64,000 bases of DNA, from the NCBI GenBank assembly GCA_963781705.1, contig CAWAGP010000001.1, positions 981,030-1,045,029 on the forward strand. The letters are read 5' to 3'. The stretch comes from JALYGJ01 sp963781705. Its GTDB lineage: Bacteria > Chloroflexota > Limnocylindria > Limnocylindrales > CSP1-4. The notes under the pieces were generated by a model. The model was not told where the DNA came from, did no database searches, and saw only the letters and a program-made list of their open reading frames with translations. Of this stretch, positions 1-8,284 are shown in pieces (position 1 is the stretch's first letter; each line of letters begins with the position of its first letter). The position numbers were made by a program, and so were the translations under genes.

Positions 1-246
1 AGTGCGGCCGGACGCAGCAACGTCAACGCGGCAAGCGATCTGGAGGTAGCAGCACGGCTGACCGCGGCCGCCGGTCGGGGAGCAGCCGCCAACGTCTTCA
101 TCAACCTGCCGATGGTCGATGACGAGGTTTATGCGCGTGACACAACGATCGAGCTGGAGGGGCTGATCATGGGCATGGACCGCGTCGTGGCGCAGGTGGC
201 TGAAACGCTCGGAAGCGGAGCGGCACGGTCACCGGAGGGCCACTGA
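1..246 (+). CDS. fchA: Formimino-THF cyclodeaminase / methenyl-THF cyclohydrolase, C-terminal part (FTCD_C family)
   Basis: An open frame runs from base 1 to a TGA at 244-246, so only the last 81 residues are in the window. The visible part has the FTCD_C signature NVNAASDLEVAARL followed by GAAANVFINLP, which in this family forms the helical C-terminal half. Family members remove ammonia from 5-formimino-THF to give 5,10-methenyl-THF in histidine degradation; in methylotrophs the homologue Fch acts as a methenyl-THF cyclohydrolase. The gene ends 11 bp before folD, and fhs follows, so the three probably form one C1-folate operon. Either activity would make sense here, because ftcD and hutI lie further right and the adjacent FolD lacks its cyclohydrolase lysine. 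The family call is firm; which reaction dominates is inference. Confidence 0.85.
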   Translation, partial: SAAGRSNVNAASDLEVAARLTAAAGRGAAANVFINLPMVDDEVYARDTTIELEGLIMGMDRVVAQVAETLGSGAARSPEGH

Positions 247-257
247 CGACAACGCCG

Positions 258-1187
258 ATGACGCCGCTGCTGCCGGCGCCGAACCAGGTGGGTGATGCGC
301 GTGTCCTGGAAGGTCGCCCGCTGGCACTTCAGATTCGCGCCGGCGTGAAGCGGCAAGTAGCTGCTTTCCACGGCCGCTACGGCTTTCGACCCGTGCTGGC
401 GGTGGTCATGGTCGGCCACCAGCTCGCCTCGAGCGTCTACGTCCAGCAGATCCTGCGCTCCTGTCAACTTGTTGGCGTGCCCAGCCGCGTGGTGGACCTG
501 CCACGCTCGGCCAGCGCGGCTGAGCTGCGCACCCAGATCGAGACGCTCAACGATGACCCGCAGGTGGCCGGCATCATCGTTCAGCAGCCGCTGCCAAGGC
601 ACATACCGTTGAGCACGGTTACCGACACGATCGTGCCGGCCAAGGACATCGACGGCATACACCCGCTCAACACCGGGCTGATGACGCTTGGCTACGAGGG
701 ATTTCTGCCGGCGTGTGCAGAGGCCGCGGTACACATCCCCAAGTTCTATGGCTATCAGCTGGCCGGTAGGCGCGCGGTGGTCGTCGGTCGGAGCAACGTC
801 GTCGGCAAGCCGGTGCAGCTGTTGCTCGTACGTGAGCACTGCACGGTCACCGTGTGCCATCGCCAGACGCGCGCGTTGGCGGAGGTGGTGCGCGGCGCCG
901 AGGTAGTCGTTACTGCGGCCGGCTCACCCGGCCTGATCGGCGGCGACATGCTCAGCCCAGGGGCATTGGTGATCGATGTGGGCATCAATGTCGTCGACGG
1001 GCGCATCGTGGGCGACGTCGACTTCGACAGCGCGCGGCACGTGGCCGGCGCCATCACGCCTGTGCCCGGCGGGGTCGGCCCGGTGACCAACGCCGTGCTG
1101 CTCGAGCACCTGGTGCGCGCCGCGCGCTGGCAGCAGACCGGCCACCCGCTCATCGCCGGCCGCGCACGCAAGCACCGTGCGGCGTAA
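258..1187 (+). CDS. folD: FolD-type methylene-THF dehydrogenase, predicted cyclohydrolase-deficient
   Basis: A 309-residue FolD homologue of near-normal length. The NADP-binding motif VVVGRSNVVGKP and the C-terminal PVPGGVGPVTNA block are intact, as are the VQQPLP glutamine and the KDIDGIHP aspartate of the folate site. The usual YVxxK motif reads YVQQI at residues 61-65, so the lysine needed for methenyl-THF cyclohydrolase activity is Ile65. The normal PCTP loop is also altered (FLPACAEAA). Bifunctional FolD interconverts methylene-, methenyl- and 10-formyl-THF; with this change I infer a dehydrogenase only. It sits between an FTCD_C gene and fhs, 12 bp before the latter. The ATG at 258 is the only start that fits; it has no strong ribosome-binding site, consistent with translational coupling. 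Confidence 0.93.
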   Translation: MTPLLPAPNQVGDARVLEGRPLALQIRAGVKRQVAAFHGRYGFRPVLAVVMVGHQLASSVYVQQILRSCQLVGVPSRVVDLPRSASAAELRTQIETLNDDPQVAGIIVQQPLPRHIPLSTVTDTIVPAKDIDGIHPLNTGLMTLGYEGFLPACAEAAVHIPKFYGYQLAGRRAVVVGRSNVVGKPVQLLLVREHCTVTVCHRQTRALAEVVRGAEVVVTAAGSPGLIGGDMLSPGALVIDVGINVVDGRIVGDVDFDSARHVAGAITPVPGGVGPVTNAVLLEHLVRAARWQQTGHPLIAGRARKHRAA

Positions 1188-1199
1188 ACAGGCAGCAGC

Positions 1200-2891
1200 A
1201 TGAAGTCCAGCCTCGAGATAGCGCGCGCGGCGGCACTCCGCCCGATTGCGGATGTCGCCGCCGAACTCGGCCTGCAGCCGGACGAGTACGAGCTGTACGG
1301 CCCGTACAAGGCAAAGGTGCGACCGATCGCCGCCGAGAGGCGCGCAGCGGCAGCCGACGGACGCGAGATCGTGGTCACGGCCATCACACCCACTCCGCTG
1401 GGCGAGGGCAAGACGACCACGACCATCGGTTTGGCGCAGGGCCTCAACCGTATCGGCGTGCGCGCGGCGGCGACCATTCGCCAGCCATCACTCGGCCCGG
1501 TCTTCGGCCTGAAGGGTGGCGCGGCGGGCGGCGGCTACAGCCAGGTCCTGCCGATGGAGGAGATCAACATCCACTTCACCGGCGACCTGCACGCCGTTGC
1601 GGCGGCGCACAACCTGGCCGCCGCGTTCCTGGACAACCATCTCTTCCGCGATAACCGCCTGGGCATCGACCCAGCGACCATCCGCTGGCCGCGCGTGATC
1701 GACGTCAACGACCGCTCGCTGCGGCGCGTGATGATCGGCCTGGGCGAGAAGACTGACGTGCGCGAGTCCGAGTGGCATATCACCGCAGCCTCGGAAGTGA
1801 TGGCCATCCTCGCGCTGGCCTCTGACATCCACGACCTGCGTACCCGGCTGGGGCGCGTGATCGTTGCGGAAACATTCGCCGGCGAGCCAGTGACGCTCGA
1901 CGAACTGCGAGTAGCCGGCGCGATGACGGTGCTCCTGCGCGAGGCGATGAAGCCCAACCTCGTGCAGACGCTGGAGGGAGGGCCCGCGTTCGTACACGCC
2001 GGCCCGTTCGCCAACATCGCGCACGGCAATTCATCGGTCGTCGCCGATCGCATCGCGCTCAAGCTGGTCGACGCAGTGTGCACCGAGGCCGGCTTTGGCT
2101 CGGACATGGGCTTCCAGAAGTTCGTCGACATCAAGTGCCGGCTGTCCGGCCTGCGGCCCGCCGCCGCGGTCATCGTCGCCACCATCCGTGCTCTCAAGAT
2201 GCACGGCGGCGTCGGCCACATCGTGGCCGGCAAGCCGCTCGATCCGGCGCTGGCGGAGGAGAACCCGGAGGCGGTCGAGCGCGGCTGCGCGAACCTCGCG
2301 CGGCACATCGAGATCGTACGCACCTACGGCATCCCGGCGGTCGTGGCGATCAATTCGTTCCCTTCCGACCGACCCTCAGAAATCGCCGCGGTTCAGGCCG
2401 CAGCGATCGCCGCCGGCGCGCACGGCGCAGTCGTGACCGATCACTTCGAACGAGGCGGTGAAGGCGCGCAGGAACTGGCGCGCACGGTGTGGGCCGCTGC
2501 GCAGTCGGGCGCGCCCGAGTTCCACCTGTTGAATGACGAAGCGGCGACGCTAAGTCAGCGCATCGAATCGATCGCCATGCGCATCTACGGCGCCGATGGC
2601 GTCGACATCTCCGGTGAGGCAGCCAAGCAGCTCGGGGACTTCGAACGGCTTGGTTACGGAACGTTGCCGGTGTGCATGGCCAAGACGCAGCTGTCACTCA
2701 GCCACGATCCACAGCTGAAGGGCCGGCCGACCGGCTTTCGCGTGCCGATCCGCGATGCGCGCCTGTTTGCCGGCGCGGGCTACGTCACGGCCTACTGCGG
2801 CGACATGCTGATGATGCCCGGTCTGCCCTCACGGCCATCGGGCGAGGACGTCGACATCAACGCCCAGGGAGAGACCGTCGGGTTGTTCTGA
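1200..2891 (+). CDS. fhs: Formate-tetrahydrofolate ligase
   Basis: A 563-residue protein of normal family length (about 555-560). It joins formate and THF with ATP to make 10-formyl-THF, or runs in reverse to recover ATP from 10-formyl-THF. The N-terminal ADEYELYGPYKAKV-type segment is followed by the P-loop-like motif TPLGEGKTTTTIGLAQ near residue 65, and LGPVFGLKGGAAGGGYSQV follows as expected. The C-terminal GDMLMMPGLP motif is complete. It begins 12 bp after folD and is the last gene of the fchA-folD-fhs group. With histidine catabolism the reverse direction is attractive: the formimino carbon could leave as formate with ATP gain. That direction is inference. Confidence 0.97.
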   Translation: MKSSLEIARAAALRPIADVAAELGLQPDEYELYGPYKAKVRPIAAERRAAAADGREIVVTAITPTPLGEGKTTTTIGLAQGLNRIGVRAAATIRQPSLGPVFGLKGGAAGGGYSQVLPMEEINIHFTGDLHAVAAAHNLAAAFLDNHLFRDNRLGIDPATIRWPRVIDVNDRSLRRVMIGLGEKTDVRESEWHITAASEVMAILALASDIHDLRTRLGRVIVAETFAGEPVTLDELRVAGAMTVLLREAMKPNLVQTLEGGPAFVHAGPFANIAHGNSSVVADRIALKLVDAVCTEAGFGSDMGFQKFVDIKCRLSGLRPAAAVIVATIRALKMHGGVGHIVAGKPLDPALAEENPEAVERGCANLARHIEIVRTYGIPAVVAINSFPSDRPSEIAAVQAAAIAAGAHGAVVTDHFERGGEGAQELARTVWAAAQSGAPEFHLLNDEAATLSQRIESIAMRIYGADGVDISGEAAKQLGDFERLGYGTLPVCMAKTQLSLSHDPQLKGRPTGFRVPIRDARLFAGAGYVTAYCGDMLMMPGLPSRPSGEDVDINAQGETVGLF

Positions 2892-2899
2892 GGCGGGCG

Positions 2900-3136
2900 T
2901 CAGCCGCCGACGGCAAGCCAGAAGCAGAACACGACGACCAGCCCCGCGGCGATGCCGACTATGCCGTAGCCCCAGGCGGCCCAGTCGATGGGACCGAGCC
3001 GCGGCTCGGCATGGCCGTGATCGTCGTCGCTGAGATGCGCGTGCAGATCCATGTGCGTCGCGGCGTGGTCCGCCTCGGGCGCCGAGTCCGCGTGCGGTGT
3101 GAGTTCGGCAGCTCCGGTCTGGTGGTCGTCGGTCAC
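2900..3136 (-). CDS. Small His/Asp-rich single-span membrane protein of the riboflavin transporter operon
   Basis: A 78-residue protein read from a GTG that overlaps the stop of the substrate-binding protein gene (GTGA overlap at 3133-3136), so it is translationally coupled. Residues 1-45 are polar and rich in His, Asp and Glu (for example HMDLHAHLSDDDHGH), and residues 52-76 form one hydrophobic span ending GLVVVFCFWLAVGG. I do not recognise the family. The His/Asp cluster could bind a metal, but the sequence does not prove it. Its position as the last gene of the FMN-riboswitch operon suggests a role linked to transporter assembly or flavin use, or simply co-transcription. It ends 9 bp from the convergent fhs stop. 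Confidence 0.7.
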   Translation of the reverse strand: MTDDHQTGAAELTPHADSAPEADHAATHMDLHAHLSDDDHGHAEPRLGPIDWAAWGYGIVGIAAGLVVVFCFWLAVGG

Positions 3137-4131
3137 GGCAGCAGCTCCTGCGTCAGCAACTGGTCGACTGTGAGGCTGGTGGGAATCGTCTGGTCGGGCA
3201 GGCCGCGCATGAAATCGAGCGAACTCTGCCACCCGGCAGCGTCGATCGCGCCCAGTCCGTGCGCGCCAGTGTAGGCACTCTGCCACATGGAGATCGTCGC
3301 CTCGAGGATGGCCTGCTGGGTCGCCCGGTCCGTGCCGAGATCGGGCACCTGGGCGATCGAGTCATCAAGGCCGAGCTGCGGGTCGGCGATGATCTCGTTC
3401 ATCGCGCGCAGTGTGGCGGCGACGAACGCGCGGAGCGCGTCCCGTTTGTTGGCCAGCGTCGCGCTGCCCACGACCAGGCCCGGGCCGGGCAGCGGAACGA
3501 CCTGATCGACGGTCAAGACGTTCGTGGCGAAACCCTGCTGCCCGAGCTGGATCGGCTCATTGTTCAGGAAGCCGGTCGCGGCGTCGACCTGGCCCTGCTG
3601 CAGGCCGATCGCCTGGCCATAGTCCGGGAAGAGCTGGATGTTCAGGTTGTCGGGCGTCAGGCCGGCGCTCGACAGCAGCGCCTGGAGCATGATCCAGCTC
3701 GAGCCGTAGCGGCCGGGGATGCCCAGTTTCTTGCCGTTCAGGTCGGCGGCACCGGCGATGCCGCTGTTGGCGCCGACCAGCACGACGCTCGGGAACTGCG
3801 CGTAGATGGTCGCGGCGTAGCGGACCGGAATGTCCTGCGCGACGGCGGGAATGATGCTCGTGCCGTCGCCAATGCCGATGTCGACGGCGCCCTGGCCCAG
3901 CAGCGTGATGAGATTCGGGTCGATCTCGTTCTGGAAAGTGACGTCGAGACCGGCGGCGGCGTAGTAGCCCTGGCGCTGGGCGCGGTAGAACTGGGCAAAC
4001 TGGACGCTCGGAATGTAGCCCAGGCCCACTGTCAGCTTGGTGGGTGCGGCCGAAGGCTGAGGGGAGGCCGGGCTGGGCGAACAGCCGATGGCGAGCAGCA
4101 GGGCCAACAAGACCAGCAGACGACGACCCAC
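3133..4131 (-). CDS. ribY: ABC transporter substrate-binding lipoprotein, NMT1/ThiY-like, probably riboflavin-binding (RibY)
   Basis: A 332-residue lipoprotein starting at a GTG at 4131 with GGAGG five bases upstream; longer readings run into the permease gene. The N-terminus is basic-hydrophobic with lipobox LAIGC, then a Pro/Ser linker. The mature part begins LTVGLGYIPSVQFAQFYRAQ, the typical start of the NMT1/ThiY fold (PF09084), which binds pyrimidine- or flavin-like ligands. It follows the permease by 2 bp and shares an operon with an ATPase under an FMN riboswitch. NMT1-type systems of this kind controlled by FMN riboswitches are described as riboflavin importers (RibXY) in Chloroflexus and relatives. 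From the fold alone a thiamine precursor would be the alternative; the riboswitch favours riboflavin. Confidence 0.82.
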   Translation of the reverse strand: MGRRLLVLLALLLAIGCSPSPASPQPSAAPTKLTVGLGYIPSVQFAQFYRAQRQGYYAAAGLDVTFQNEIDPNLITLLGQGAVDIGIGDGTSIIPAVAQDIPVRYAATIYAQFPSVVLVGANSGIAGAADLNGKKLGIPGRYGSSWIMLQALLSSAGLTPDNLNIQLFPDYGQAIGLQQGQVDAATGFLNNEPIQLGQQGFATNVLTVDQVVPLPGPGLVVGSATLANKRDALRAFVAATLRAMNEIIADPQLGLDDSIAQVPDLGTDRATQQAILEATISMWQSAYTGAHGLGAIDAAGWQSSLDFMRGLPDQTIPTSLTVDQLLTQELLP

Positions 4132-4133
4132 GA

Positions 4134-4922
4134 TTACCTCCACGCTCCGACCAGGGCTCGTTCCGCGAGCACGACGACGAGATACAGCGCCACGCCGATG
4201 CCCGCGATGGTGAGCAGCGTGGCGAACATGAGTGGGATGTCGAACAGGCTGCCGCGCGCGATGTTGATGAGCACGCCCAGGCCGCGGTCGGCGCCCGCCC
4301 ATTCACCAACGACGGCGCCGATCACCGCCAGGGTCACGCCCACGCGCATGCCGCCCAGGATCTGCGGTAGCGCGGCGGGCAGCTCGAGCTGGCTGAAGAC
4401 CTGCCAGCGGGTGGCACGCAGGCTGCGGCCGAGCTCGATCAGCCGCGCGTCCACCGAGCGGATGCCGACCATCGTCGCGACCGCCACCGGGAAGAAGACG
4501 ATCAGCGCACAGATGACGACCTTCGCCGCCAGGCCGGTGCCCAGCCACAGCACCAGGAGCGGGGCGAGCGCGAGGATCGGGGTGGCCTGGGCGGCGACGA
4601 TGTACGGCGAGAGCAACCGCTCGGCCAGCGGCGAGCGGGCCAGCAGATATCCCACTACGAGCGCGACGGCTGCACCGGCCGTGAAGCCGAGCAGGATCTC
4701 GGTCAGGGTGGCCGCGGCATGCGGTTCGATCGTGCCGTTGACCCACGCGTCCACCAGGCGCTGGCCGACCACTTCCGGGGCGGGCAGGATGAACGGCGGA
4801 TAACCACCGACGACCACGACCGCTTTCCAGGCCAGCACGAAGACGGCAGCCGCGGCGAGCACGGGCAGGCCGACGCGTACGAGCGCCGGGCGACGATCGG
4901 CAACCATCTGGCGAACGTTCAT
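4134..4922 (-). CDS. ribX: ABC transporter permease, SsuC/ThiX-like, probably riboflavin (RibX)
   Basis: A 262-residue BPD-transp-1 permease with about six membrane spans. After the first span it carries the FILPAPEVVGQRLVDAW motif common in SsuC/TauC/ThiX permeases. The cytoplasmic EAA-type loop reads ELGRSLRATRWQVFSQLELPAALPQI near residues 165-190, the contact site for the ATPase. Its ATG at 4922 overlaps the ATPase stop (ATGA), and the binding-protein gene follows after 2 bp. It forms the channel of the transporter whose substrate is inferred as riboflavin from the upstream FMN aptamer. Confidence 0.83.
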   Translation of the reverse strand: MNVRQMVADRRPALVRVGLPVLAAAAVFVLAWKAVVVVGGYPPFILPAPEVVGQRLVDAWVNGTIEPHAAATLTEILLGFTAGAAVALVVGYLLARSPLAERLLSPYIVAAQATPILALAPLLVLWLGTGLAAKVVICALIVFFPVAVATMVGIRSVDARLIELGRSLRATRWQVFSQLELPAALPQILGGMRVGVTLAVIGAVVGEWAGADRGLGVLINIARGSLFDIPLMFATLLTIAGIGVALYLVVVLAERALVGAWR

Positions 4923-5806
4923 CAGCCGCCGCTTCCGAATGGGTCGAACCAGGCCGGTGAGCCGGCGCGCTCGAGAACGTCGTGGACCGGCGCTGCAGCA
5001 GCTTCCTGTTCGAAGTATTCGGCGGGCGTGCCGGAGAGGTATGCGCGTACCGTCGCGGCGGTACGCGCGAAGTCGGGGCCGTCCAGGACGGCGGTGGCGC
5101 GCGGACGCGGCAACGTCACCGGGATGCGCGCCAGGACACGGCCGGGATGGGGCGACAGGACCACGATTTCGTTGGCCAGCAGGACCGCCTCAGAAATGCT
5201 GTGCGTGACCACGACGATGGTCGTGCCGGTGCGCCGCCAGAGGTCGAGCAACTCGAGGTTGAAACGTTCGCGCGTGAGTGCGTCGAGCGCGCTGAAGGGC
5301 TCGTCGAGCAAGAGCACCGCGGGGTCGCGCGCGAGCGCGCGCGCGATCGCCACACGCTGGCGCATGCCGCCCGAAAGTTGGTACGGGTAAGCGCGCTCGA
5401 ACGCGCTCAGCCCGACGAGGTCGAGCAGCGCTCGCGCACGCTCGTGGCGCGCGGTGCGGCCCATGCCGGCCAGCTCGAGCGGGAAGGCAACATTGTCGAT
5501 GGTCCGCCGCCAGGGCAGCAGGCGCGGCTCCTGGAAGACGAGGCCGACGCGCTGGTCGGCGTCGGCCAGCGGCTGGCCATTGATTGTGATCATGCCTTCG
5601 TCGGGGTGCAGCAGGCCGGCCATCAAGCGCAGCAGCGTGCTCTTGCCCGATCCGTTCGGACCAAGCACGGCCGTGACGCCGTGATCGGGCACGCTGAAGG
5701 TGACCTGCTCGAGCACCAGTTGGCGCCGGTCGCCGATGACGAACGAGCGCGAAACCTGGGCGAGATCGATGGTCGCCGTGGTCAGTCCTCCATGCCTGCC
5801 TGGCAA
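4922..5806 (-). CDS. ABC transporter ATPase, SsuB/TauB-like, probable riboflavin import
   Basis: About 290 residues with a complete ABC domain: Walker A GPNGSGKST, Q-loop LVFQEPRLLPW, signature LSGGMRQRVAIARAL, Walker B VLLLDEPFSALD and H-loop VVVTHSISEA. A C-terminal extension of about 60 residues follows, as in SsuB/TauB-type ATPases. The start is uncertain: the TTG at 5806 is the only conventional in-frame start, but GGAGG at 5777-5781 lies downstream of it and would suit a rare CTG or ACG start a few codons later. It is the first gene after the FMN riboswitch and overlaps the permease start by 4 bp, so the riboswitch should control all four genes. Confidence 0.85.
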   Translation of the reverse strand: MPGRHGGLTTATIDLAQVSRSFVIGDRRQLVLEQVTFSVPDHGVTAVLGPNGSGKSTLLRLMAGLLHPDEGMITINGQPLADADQRVGLVFQEPRLLPWRRTIDNVAFPLELAGMGRTARHERARALLDLVGLSAFERAYPYQLSGGMRQRVAIARALARDPAVLLLDEPFSALDALTRERFNLELLDLWRRTGTTIVVVTHSISEAVLLANEIVVLSPHPGRVLARIPVTLPRPRATAVLDGPDFARTAATVRAYLSGTPAEYFEQEAAAAPVHDVLERAGSPAWFDPFGSGG

Positions 5807-5858
5807 CGAGGCTCGGCGATGGGCGAACAGGCGAGCAGCGCGTGATCACGCGAGGCGC

Positions 5859-6014
5859 GCCTCTCTTCTCCCATCCGGACTCTGACCGTCGGCTCCCTGC
5901 CAGGGGATCCACCGCTGCCACCGAAGTGGCCACGGGTCGTGGGCTGGCGGGCGGCTGCATCAGCCGTGTCCGCCGACCACCGGTCGGGAATTTCACCCAA
6001 CCCCGAAGCGAGGC
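5859..6014 (-). promoter_or_regulatory. FMN riboswitch (RFN element)
   Basis: Read on the minus strand, the aptamer opens with GCCTCGCTTCGGGG, then GGGTGAAATTCCCGACCGG, and closes with GCCGACGGTCAGAGTCCGG followed by ATGGGAGAAGAGAGGC. These match the conserved blocks of the FMN aptamer, including the paired P1 ends GCCTC/GAGGC and CTTC/GAAG. It lies about 50 bases upstream of the ABC ATPase gene. Just downstream are the palindromes GAGGCGCGCCTC (5852-5863) and CGCGTGATCACGCG (5839-5852), which could form the switching part, since the first contains the P1 3' strand. FMN binding normally turns such operons off, so this should tie uptake to flavin status. The aptamer identity is seen; the switching mechanism is inferred. 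Confidence 0.93.
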
Positions 6015-6079
6015 GTATGTGCTTGTGACACGCAGGATACCGCCGATTTGGCCGCTATCGTTTGAGGGTGCTGACAATC

Positions 6080-6727
6080 ATGCTTACGCGCCACGGTCAC
6101 ACAGTTCGGTCGGAGCCCGAGCAATACCTTGGCAGGCACGTGGATGCGCCATTGAGCGAACGTGGTCGCGGCGAGGCGGCTGCCCTGGCGAAGCGCCTGG
6201 CGCCGGTCCACGTCGACCGCATCGTGACCAGCCCGCTGGGTCGTGCGGTCGAGACCGCCGGCATCCTGGCGTCGGGTCGCGGGATCGCCGTCGAGCAGGA
6301 TGATCGTCTGGCCGAGCTCGACTACGGCGTGTGGGAGGGGCTGACGATCGACGAGATCGAGCGCCGCTTTCCGGGCGAGTACGAGCTGTACGACGACAAC
6401 CCGGCGATCCACCATGTGGGTGGCGGTGAGAGCGGGCAGCAGGTTGCGACGCGGCTGGCGGCGCTGCTCGACGACGTTCTCGACTGGTGGGGGCAGCAAT
6501 CGGGGGACCGCGTCTGCCTGCTCGTCGGCCATTCGTCGGTGAACCGCATATTCCTGGCCAACGTCCTTGGCGTGCCGCTGCCCGACTACCGCCGGCGCTT
6601 CAGGCAGGACTGGGCAAACCTGACCGTGCTCGAATGGCCCGACCGGCGATCCGGCCCGGAGCTTGTGCTGGCCAACGATCTGGCGCATACACGCGGTACG
6701 GTCGGCAACACGTGGGATTTGACGTGA
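6080..6727 (+). CDS. Histidine phosphatase (phosphoglycerate mutase-like) family protein
   Basis: About 215 residues with the catalytic RHG motif (TRHGHT) near the N-terminus, the region SPLGRAVETA, and the second histidine motif VGHSSVNR near residue 165. The family transfers phosphate through a phospho-histidine; substrates vary widely (sugar phosphates, alpha-ribazole phosphate, nucleotides), so no specific substrate can be given. The ATG at 6080 is preferred, with GAGGG at 6064-6068; in-frame TTG 6062 or GTG 6068 would add 4-6 residues. The stop overlaps the hutH GTG by 4 bp (GTGA), implying co-translation with histidine catabolism. The gene is divergent from the FMN riboswitch. Confidence 0.88.
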   Translation: MLTRHGHTVRSEPEQYLGRHVDAPLSERGRGEAAALAKRLAPVHVDRIVTSPLGRAVETAGILASGRGIAVEQDDRLAELDYGVWEGLTIDEIERRFPGEYELYDDNPAIHHVGGGESGQQVATRLAALLDDVLDWWGQQSGDRVCLLVGHSSVNRIFLANVLGVPLPDYRRRFRQDWANLTVLEWPDRRSGPELVLANDLAHTRGTVGNTWDLT

Positions 6728-8280
6728 TCGAACTCAACGGACTTGACCTGTCACTCGAGGACGTCGAGCGCGTCGCCCGCGGCGACGCGCAGGTTCGGCT
6801 GGCGGCCGGGGCGCGTACGGCGATGGCGGCCAGCCGGCGAACGGTCGAGGAACTGGTCGCGTCGGGCGCGACGGTGTACGGCGTGACGACCGGTTTCGGT
6901 GATCTCGCCTCGCACCGCATCGACCCGGGCGATGCCGCCAAGCTGCAGGAGAACCTGCTCGTAAGTCACGCCGTGGGCGTCGGTCCGCTCCACGACCGGC
7001 ACACCGTGCGCGCCATGATGCTGCTACGTGCCAACGCCCTTGCGCGCGGCCAGAGCGGCTGCCGCCCGGAGGTCGTCGAGCGGTTGCTCGACTTTCTGCG
7101 CACCGGCATCCATCCCGAGGTTCCCGAGCAGGGTTCTGTCGGCGCATCGGGCGACCTGGCGCCGCTCGCCCACCTGGCACTGCCGCTGATCGGCCGCGGC
7201 CGGGCGGAGGTCGGTGGCGCTGCGGTCACCGGCGCCGATGCTCTCCGACAAGGCCGCCTGGAGCCGCTGTCGCTTGGCGCGAAGGAAGGCCTGGCGCTGC
7301 TCAACGGCACGCAACAGATGACCGCGGTCGGCGTGCTCGCCCTGCTCGACGCCGAGCGCCTGCTGGCCACGGCCACTGTGGTCGCGGCGATGTCCACAGA
7401 GGCGCTGCAGGGCACGGACGTCGCCTTCGCCGAGGCGTACCAGTTGGCACGGCCGCACCCCGGGCAGGCTCGCGTGGCGGGCCAGTTGCGCGCGCTGCTG
7501 CGCGACTCCGAACTCATGCGCGCCCACCACGCCAAGTCGCACAAGGTCCAGGACCCGTACTCGCTGCGCTGCGTGCCACAGGTCCATGGGGCGATTTCGG
7601 ACGCGCTTGGCTACGTCCGGCGCGTGCTCGAGATCGAGGTCAACAGCGCGACCGACAACCCGCTCGTCTTTCCCGATGGTTCGGACGTGGACCCGGCCGC
7701 GGCGGCGACCGGCGGTGGCAAGGTCGTGTCGGGTGGCAACTTCCACGGTGAGCCGGTCGCCCTGGCGATGGACATGCTGGCCATCGCCGTCGCCGAACTG
7801 GGCTCGATCAGCGAGCGCCGCATCGCCCAGCTGGTCGATGACCGGTCGTCCGGGCTGCCGCCGTTCCTGGTCGACGACGCGGGTCTCAACAGCGGCATGA
7901 TGCTGTACCAGTACGCGGCCGCCGCGCTCGTCTCGGAGAACAAGGTGCTCGCCCATCCCGCGTCGGTCGATTCGATCCCGACCAGCGCCAACCAGGAAGA
8001 CCACGTGTCGATGGGCCCGATCGCCGCGCGCAAGGCACGTGATGTCGTACGCAACGTCGAGCGCGTGGTTGCCTTCGAGCTGCTGTGCGCGGCGCAGGGC
8101 CTCGACTTCCGCACGGCGGACCGCGCCACGCCGGGCACGGGGGTCGCGGCCGCGCACGGCGCCGTCCGGGCACGGGTGGCACACCTGAGCGGCGACCGCG
8201 ATCCGCAGCCAGACATGGCCAGCGCGCTGGACCTGGTCCACGGTGGCGAACTTGCCGCACTCGTAGTCGCGGACCGTTAG
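6724..8280 (+). CDS. hutH: Histidine ammonia-lyase
   Basis: A 518-residue protein beginning at a GTG that overlaps the preceding stop. It removes ammonia from L-histidine to give urocanate, the first step of histidine degradation. The MIO-cofactor sequence ASGDLAPLAHL is present near residue 140 within GSVGASGDLAPL, the TTGFGDLA loop carrying the catalytic tyrosine region is at about residue 55, and NSATDNPLVF, QEDHVSMG and HPASVDSIPTSANQ are all conserved. Length matches the family (about 510). The MIO family also includes aromatic ammonia-lyases, but hutU, ftcD and hutI nearby support histidine as the substrate. Confidence 0.96.
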   Translation: MIELNGLDLSLEDVERVARGDAQVRLAAGARTAMAASRRTVEELVASGATVYGVTTGFGDLASHRIDPGDAAKLQENLLVSHAVGVGPLHDRHTVRAMMLLRANALARGQSGCRPEVVERLLDFLRTGIHPEVPEQGSVGASGDLAPLAHLALPLIGRGRAEVGGAAVTGADALRQGRLEPLSLGAKEGLALLNGTQQMTAVGVLALLDAERLLATATVVAAMSTEALQGTDVAFAEAYQLARPHPGQARVAGQLRALLRDSELMRAHHAKSHKVQDPYSLRCVPQVHGAISDALGYVRRVLEIEVNSATDNPLVFPDGSDVDPAAAATGGGKVVSGGNFHGEPVALAMDMLAIAVAELGSISERRIAQLVDDRSSGLPPFLVDDAGLNSGMMLYQYAAAALVSENKVLAHPASVDSIPTSANQEDHVSMGPIAARKARDVVRNVERVVAFELLCAAQGLDFRTADRATPGTGVAAAHGAVRARVAHLSGDRDPQPDMASALDLVHGGELAALVVADR

Positions 8281-8284
8281 GGCC

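Noticed and set aside
5859..6014. A thiamine (TPP) riboswitch was first considered for the NMT1/ThiY-type ABC operon.
   Set aside because: The conserved blocks GGGTGAAATTCCC and AGTCCGGATGGGAGAAG are those of the FMN aptamer; no TPP blocks such as CTGAGA are present.
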